7,712 nucleotides of DNA. Source: Bacillota bacterium (GTDB taxonomy: Bacteria; Bacillota; Clostridia; Christensenellales; Aristaeellaceae). The DNA lies in assembly GCA_023415715.1 (NCBI GenBank), contig JAEZJP010000042.1, forward strand, positions 1-7,712. The letters are read 5' to 3'. Below the pieces are notes generated by a model. The model saw nothing but the letters and a program-made list of their open reading frames with translations, did no database searches and was not told the origin of the DNA. This document shows positions 5,947 to 7,712 of the stretch, piece after piece (positions within the stretch are counted from its first letter, which is position 1; each line of letters starts with the position of its first letter). Both the position numbers and the translations under genes were made by a program.

Positions 5947-6254
5947 CGTCCTACCCTCCTGATAAAATCGTATACCTTCATCACGTCCATCCAGTCGGTC
6001 ATAAATTCCGCAATCCTGTCCCGACCTGCTTGGGTGATGGCGTAGTACTTGCGCAGCCGGCCATCATGCTCCCTGGTGTAAATTCGAAGGCATTGTGCGC
6101 TTTCCAGCCTTCTCAAGATGGGATACAAGGTGGATTCCGATATTTCTATGACAGCGGATATGTCCTTTATGAGCTGATAGCCATAGGAATCCTGTTGCGA
6201 AAGCAGGGAAAGTACGCATATTTCCAACAACCCCCGTTTCAACTGGACATCCAT
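5943..6254 (-). CDS. PadR-family transcriptional regulator
   Basis: This 103-residue protein is a short (subfamily 2 type) PadR winged-helix regulator. The DNA-binding domain shows SYGYQLIKDIS (23-33), the recognition helix ESTLYPILRRLE (40-51) and a wing containing RLRKYYAITQAG (66-77). A short C-terminal helix for dimerisation follows (78-100). It would repress its own operon and be released by an envelope signal or small molecule, as in other PadR proteins (inference). The ATG at 6252-6254 has GGAGG (6262-6266) 7 bases upstream. It is the first gene of the operon, overlapping the HAAS gene by 4 bases, and lies downstream of a near-consensus promoter with symmetrical sites. The ligand is unknown. 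Confidence 0.92.
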   Translation of the reverse strand: MDVQLKRGLLEICVLSLLSQQDSYGYQLIKDISAVIEISESTLYPILRRLESAQCLRIYTREHDGRLRKYYAITQAGRDRIAEFMTDWMDVMKVYDFIRRVGR

Positions 6255-6270
6255 GGCTTCACCTCCCGAC

Positions 6271-6313
6271 GCGCAGTATCATACAACGCGCAATACTATG
6301 TGTCAAGTAGTAT
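6271..6313. promoter_or_regulatory. Candidate PadR operator region
   Basis: An inverted repeat, ATACTA (6293-6298) and TAGTAT (6308-6313), flanks and overlaps the -35 box. A 9-bp palindrome, GTATCATAC (6276-6284), overlaps the -10 box. A 13-base imperfect direct repeat, beginning GCGCARTA, occurs at 6271 and 6288. The location is ideal for repression by the PadR protein encoded next to it. The link is inferred from position and symmetry. Confidence 0.55.
6278..6306 (-). promoter_or_regulatory. Sigma-A promoter of the PadR operon
   Basis: On the minus strand the consensus -35 TTGACA (6301-6306) is followed after 17 bases by the -10 TATGAT (6278-6283). The transcript would start about 18-20 bases before the padR start codon. 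It is one of the best promoter matches in the window. Confidence 0.85.
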
Positions 6314-6346
6314 ATCAAATTCTAATCTTTTCCTAATCAAAACCAA

Positions 6347-6386
6347 AAAAGCCGCCTTCCGGTGCTATATCACGAAGGCGGCTTTT
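6347..6386 (-). terminator. Rho-independent terminator after dacF
   Basis: A perfect 13-bp stem (6347-6359 with 6374-6386) with core GCCGCCTTC/GAAGGCGGC and a 14-base loop is flanked by A-rich and T-rich sides. On the minus strand it ends GGCTTTTTTGG. The T-run on the plus strand (TTTTCTG) could allow weak action in both directions. It lies 11 bases past the stop of the anchor frame at 6398 but 90 bases past the dacF stop at 6477. Confidence 0.9.
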
Positions 6387-6397
6387 CTGTTTATGAA

Positions 6398-6493
6398 TTA
6401 CCAAAATTTTTTGATCAGGCGGCGCCATACAAGCAAGAGCAAGGCCACAAAGCCTGCAAACAGCGCTGCCGCACTGCTATTGCGCCAATTCAC
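6398..6493 (-). pseudogene. Out-of-frame C-terminal membrane anchor of dacF, or a small hydrophobic ORF
   Basis: From a GTG at 6491-6493 one frame, +1 relative to dacF, reads NWRNSS, then AAALFAGFVALLLLVW, then RRLIKKFW and TAA at 6398. That is a 17-residue hydrophobic helix with basic flanks, as in C-terminal tail anchors of D,D-carboxypeptidases. The frame can be followed upstream to an ATG at 6559 (53 residues), but no ribosome binding site precedes either start. A single-base indel or +1 shift near 6490-6500 would join it to dacF. It could instead be a chance frame, or a real small protein. Confidence 0.4.
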
Positions 6494-7625
6494 TAACAAG
6501 GAGCCATTGGTCAAAGATTCTTCCGATGCCTGAGCGAAAGGTACGCTGCGGTACCTCATTTGCGGCTATGAGGGGTCTTTCCACCAGCAATCTGCCGTTC
6601 AGTGTAAGCCTGGCGGTGCCCACCACCTGTCCCTTTGTAACACCGGCGGCCAGAGAATCCGGCAAATCGAATTCCATCTGCGGCCATTCCTCCTGCGCAA
6701 CCGGCGCGGCCAGATCGCCTTGAAGGAGTATGCTGACTTCCTTCTTCTCCCCGTCTACAACAGGCAGACTGCGCACCTGCTCACCAGACTTAAGCATCAG
6801 CAGATAGCGGTAGTTGGCAAAGCCATAATCCATCACCTTGGCGGCCTCATCAAACCAGTTGGGGCAATTTAAAACAACGCCCACTACTTCCAGTCCATCC
6901 CGTTCCGCGCCAAAAACAAGGCACCTGCCCGACGCCCTGACATAGCCGGTCTTGATGCCTGTGGCTCCCTCATAAGTGGACAGAAGCCTGTTTTTGTTGT
7001 TGAGGATCCTGCTGTAAGTCCGCCCTTCCCAGGGGATGGTTGCCCGCTGGGTGGATACGATCTTCCGAAACAGCGGGTATTTCATGGCTTCCCGGGCAAT
7101 CAGCGCAAGATCATAGGCTGTGGTATGGTGAATTTTATTGGGCAAGCCATGAGGTGTCATGAACACAGTATCCTTACAGCCCAGTTCTGCGGCGCGCTCC
7201 GTCATCTTCTTGCAGAAATTGTCTACCGTGCCGCCGATATGTTCCGCAATCGCTACCGCAGCATCGTTGCCGCTGGCCAGCATCAGGCCGTAAAGCATCT
7301 GTTCCAGCGTGAGTTTTTCTCCAAGGGACAAATAAATGCTGCTGCCAGGCACGCCAAAGGCATTCCTGCTCGTGGTAACAACCTCGTCCAGATGACCGTA
7401 TTCCAGCACCATCAGCGCCGTCATCACCTTGGTGGTGGAAGCCATGGGAAAAGGCGCCGTTTCATTCTGGGCATACAGCACCGTGCCGGTCTGCTCCTCG
7501 ATCAGGACAGCCGCCTTCGCGGAAACCGTAAAAACTTCAGCCGTTTCCTCCTGGGCCAAAGCACTTAAGGGAAATATAAAGCATAGCGCTGCCGAAAGAA
7601 AAACCGCCGCTTTTCGTCCGGCCAT
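6477..7625 (-). CDS. dacF: Serine-type D-alanyl-D-alanine carboxypeptidase (DacF-like, peptidase S11)
   Basis: This enzyme removes the terminal D-Ala from peptidoglycan pentapeptides outside the cell and so limits cross-linking. In the 382-residue form starting at 7625 (MAGRKAAVFL), a signal peptide of about 24 residues ends at SALA, before QEETAE. All three catalytic motifs are present: STTK at 63-66 (nucleophile Ser63, Lys66), SGN at 118-120 and KTG at 225-227. The C-terminal PBP5_C-like beta domain runs from about 275 to 355, ending in an amphipathic stretch (TFRSGIGRIFDQWLLV) that can hold the enzyme to the membrane. The ATG at 7623-7625 was chosen because GGGAGG (7632-7637) lies 6 bases upstream and the signal peptide begins there. 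The ATG at 7668-7670 has no ribosome binding site. The upstream neighbour is off the window, so a sporulation role as in Bacillus dacF cannot be tested. Confidence 0.92.
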   Translation of the reverse strand: MAGRKAAVFLSAALCFIFPLSALAQEETAEVFTVSAKAAVLIEEQTGTVLYAQNETAPFPMASTTKVMTALMVLEYGHLDEVVTTSRNAFGVPGSSIYLSLGEKLTLEQMLYGLMLASGNDAAVAIAEHIGGTVDNFCKKMTERAAELGCKDTVFMTPHGLPNKIHHTTAYDLALIAREAMKYPLFRKIVSTQRATIPWEGRTYSRILNNKNRLLSTYEGATGIKTGYVRASGRCLVFGAERDGLEVVGVVLNCPNWFDEAAKVMDYGFANYRYLLMLKSGEQVRSLPVVDGEKKEVSILLQGDLAAPVAQEEWPQMEFDLPDSLAAGVTKGQVVGTARLTLNGRLLVERPLIAANEVPQRTFRSGIGRIFDQWLLVSELAQ

Positions 7626-7631
7626 GCGTTT

Positions 7632-7637
7632 CCTCCC
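7632..7637 (-). promoter_or_regulatory. Ribosome binding site that decides the dacF start
   Basis: GGGAGG on the minus strand sits 6 bases before the ATG at 7625, while the upstream ATG at 7670 lacks any purine-rich site. This supports the shorter protein that begins with the signal peptide. Confidence 0.75.
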
Positions 7638-7712
7638 GGAAAACACTTTTTTAGGACATTCTGTCGTCATAGGAAGCCGGTGCCCCCCGCCCCATCTGAT
7701 TCAGCCCAGGAC

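Noticed and set aside
6030..6533. Plus-strand reading frame of 167 residues across the PadR gene and promoter
   Set aside because: It runs antisense to padR, its promoter and the dacF terminator, and shows no family motif.
6477..7670. dacF start at the ATG at 7670
   Set aside because: There is no ribosome binding site there, and the signal peptide begins only 15 residues later. The ATG at 7625 has GGGAGG at the right distance.
7626..7712. Possible sporulation-type promoter upstream of dacF
   Set aside because: No -35/-10 pair for sigma-F, sigma-G or sigma-A could be fitted; the true promoter may lie beyond the right edge.

Overview
The window comes from a low-to-moderate GC Gram-positive anaerobe, most likely a member of the Clostridia (inference). 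Four things suggest this: strong AGGAGG-type ribosome binding sites, a DacF-type penicillin-binding protein, a MnmM/YtqB tRNA methyltransferase next to a pseudouridine synthase, and a biotin-dependent sodium-pump decarboxylase cluster. All nine genes are on the minus strand, so transcription runs from high to low coordinates. No tRNA, rRNA, CRISPR array or insertion sequence was seen.

In transcription order, 7625-6477 encodes a secreted D-alanyl-D-alanine carboxypeptidase with all three catalytic motifs. Just past its stop, another frame encodes a convincing membrane-anchor tail that ends only 11 bases before a strong terminator (6347-6386). Next is a tightly coupled three-gene operon (6254-4490): a PadR-family repressor, a HAAS/DUF1700 membrane protein and a DUF4097 repeat protein, each pair sharing a 4-base ATGA overlap. 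It has a near-consensus promoter with inverted and direct repeats that look like an autoregulatory operator, and it ends in a strong terminator (4438-4472).

The third unit (4312-2413) encodes a GNAT acetyltransferase resembling streptothricin acetyltransferases, an RsuA/RluB-type rRNA pseudouridine synthase and the tRNA wobble methyltransferase MnmM. It ends in a terminator at 2369-2400.

The fourth unit (2223 to the left edge) encodes three parts of a sodium-translocating acyl-CoA decarboxylase: a carboxyltransferase subunit, a small OadG-like membrane subunit and a biotin carrier protein with an Ala/Pro linker, cut by the window edge. The membrane beta subunit that pumps sodium is expected further left. 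The carboxyltransferase is divergent at one conserved active-site segment, so the methylmalonyl-CoA assignment is tentative.

No wholly new system is evident. The points most worth a second look are the out-of-frame anchor after the carboxypeptidase, the PadR operator and its envelope module, and the divergent decarboxylase subunit.
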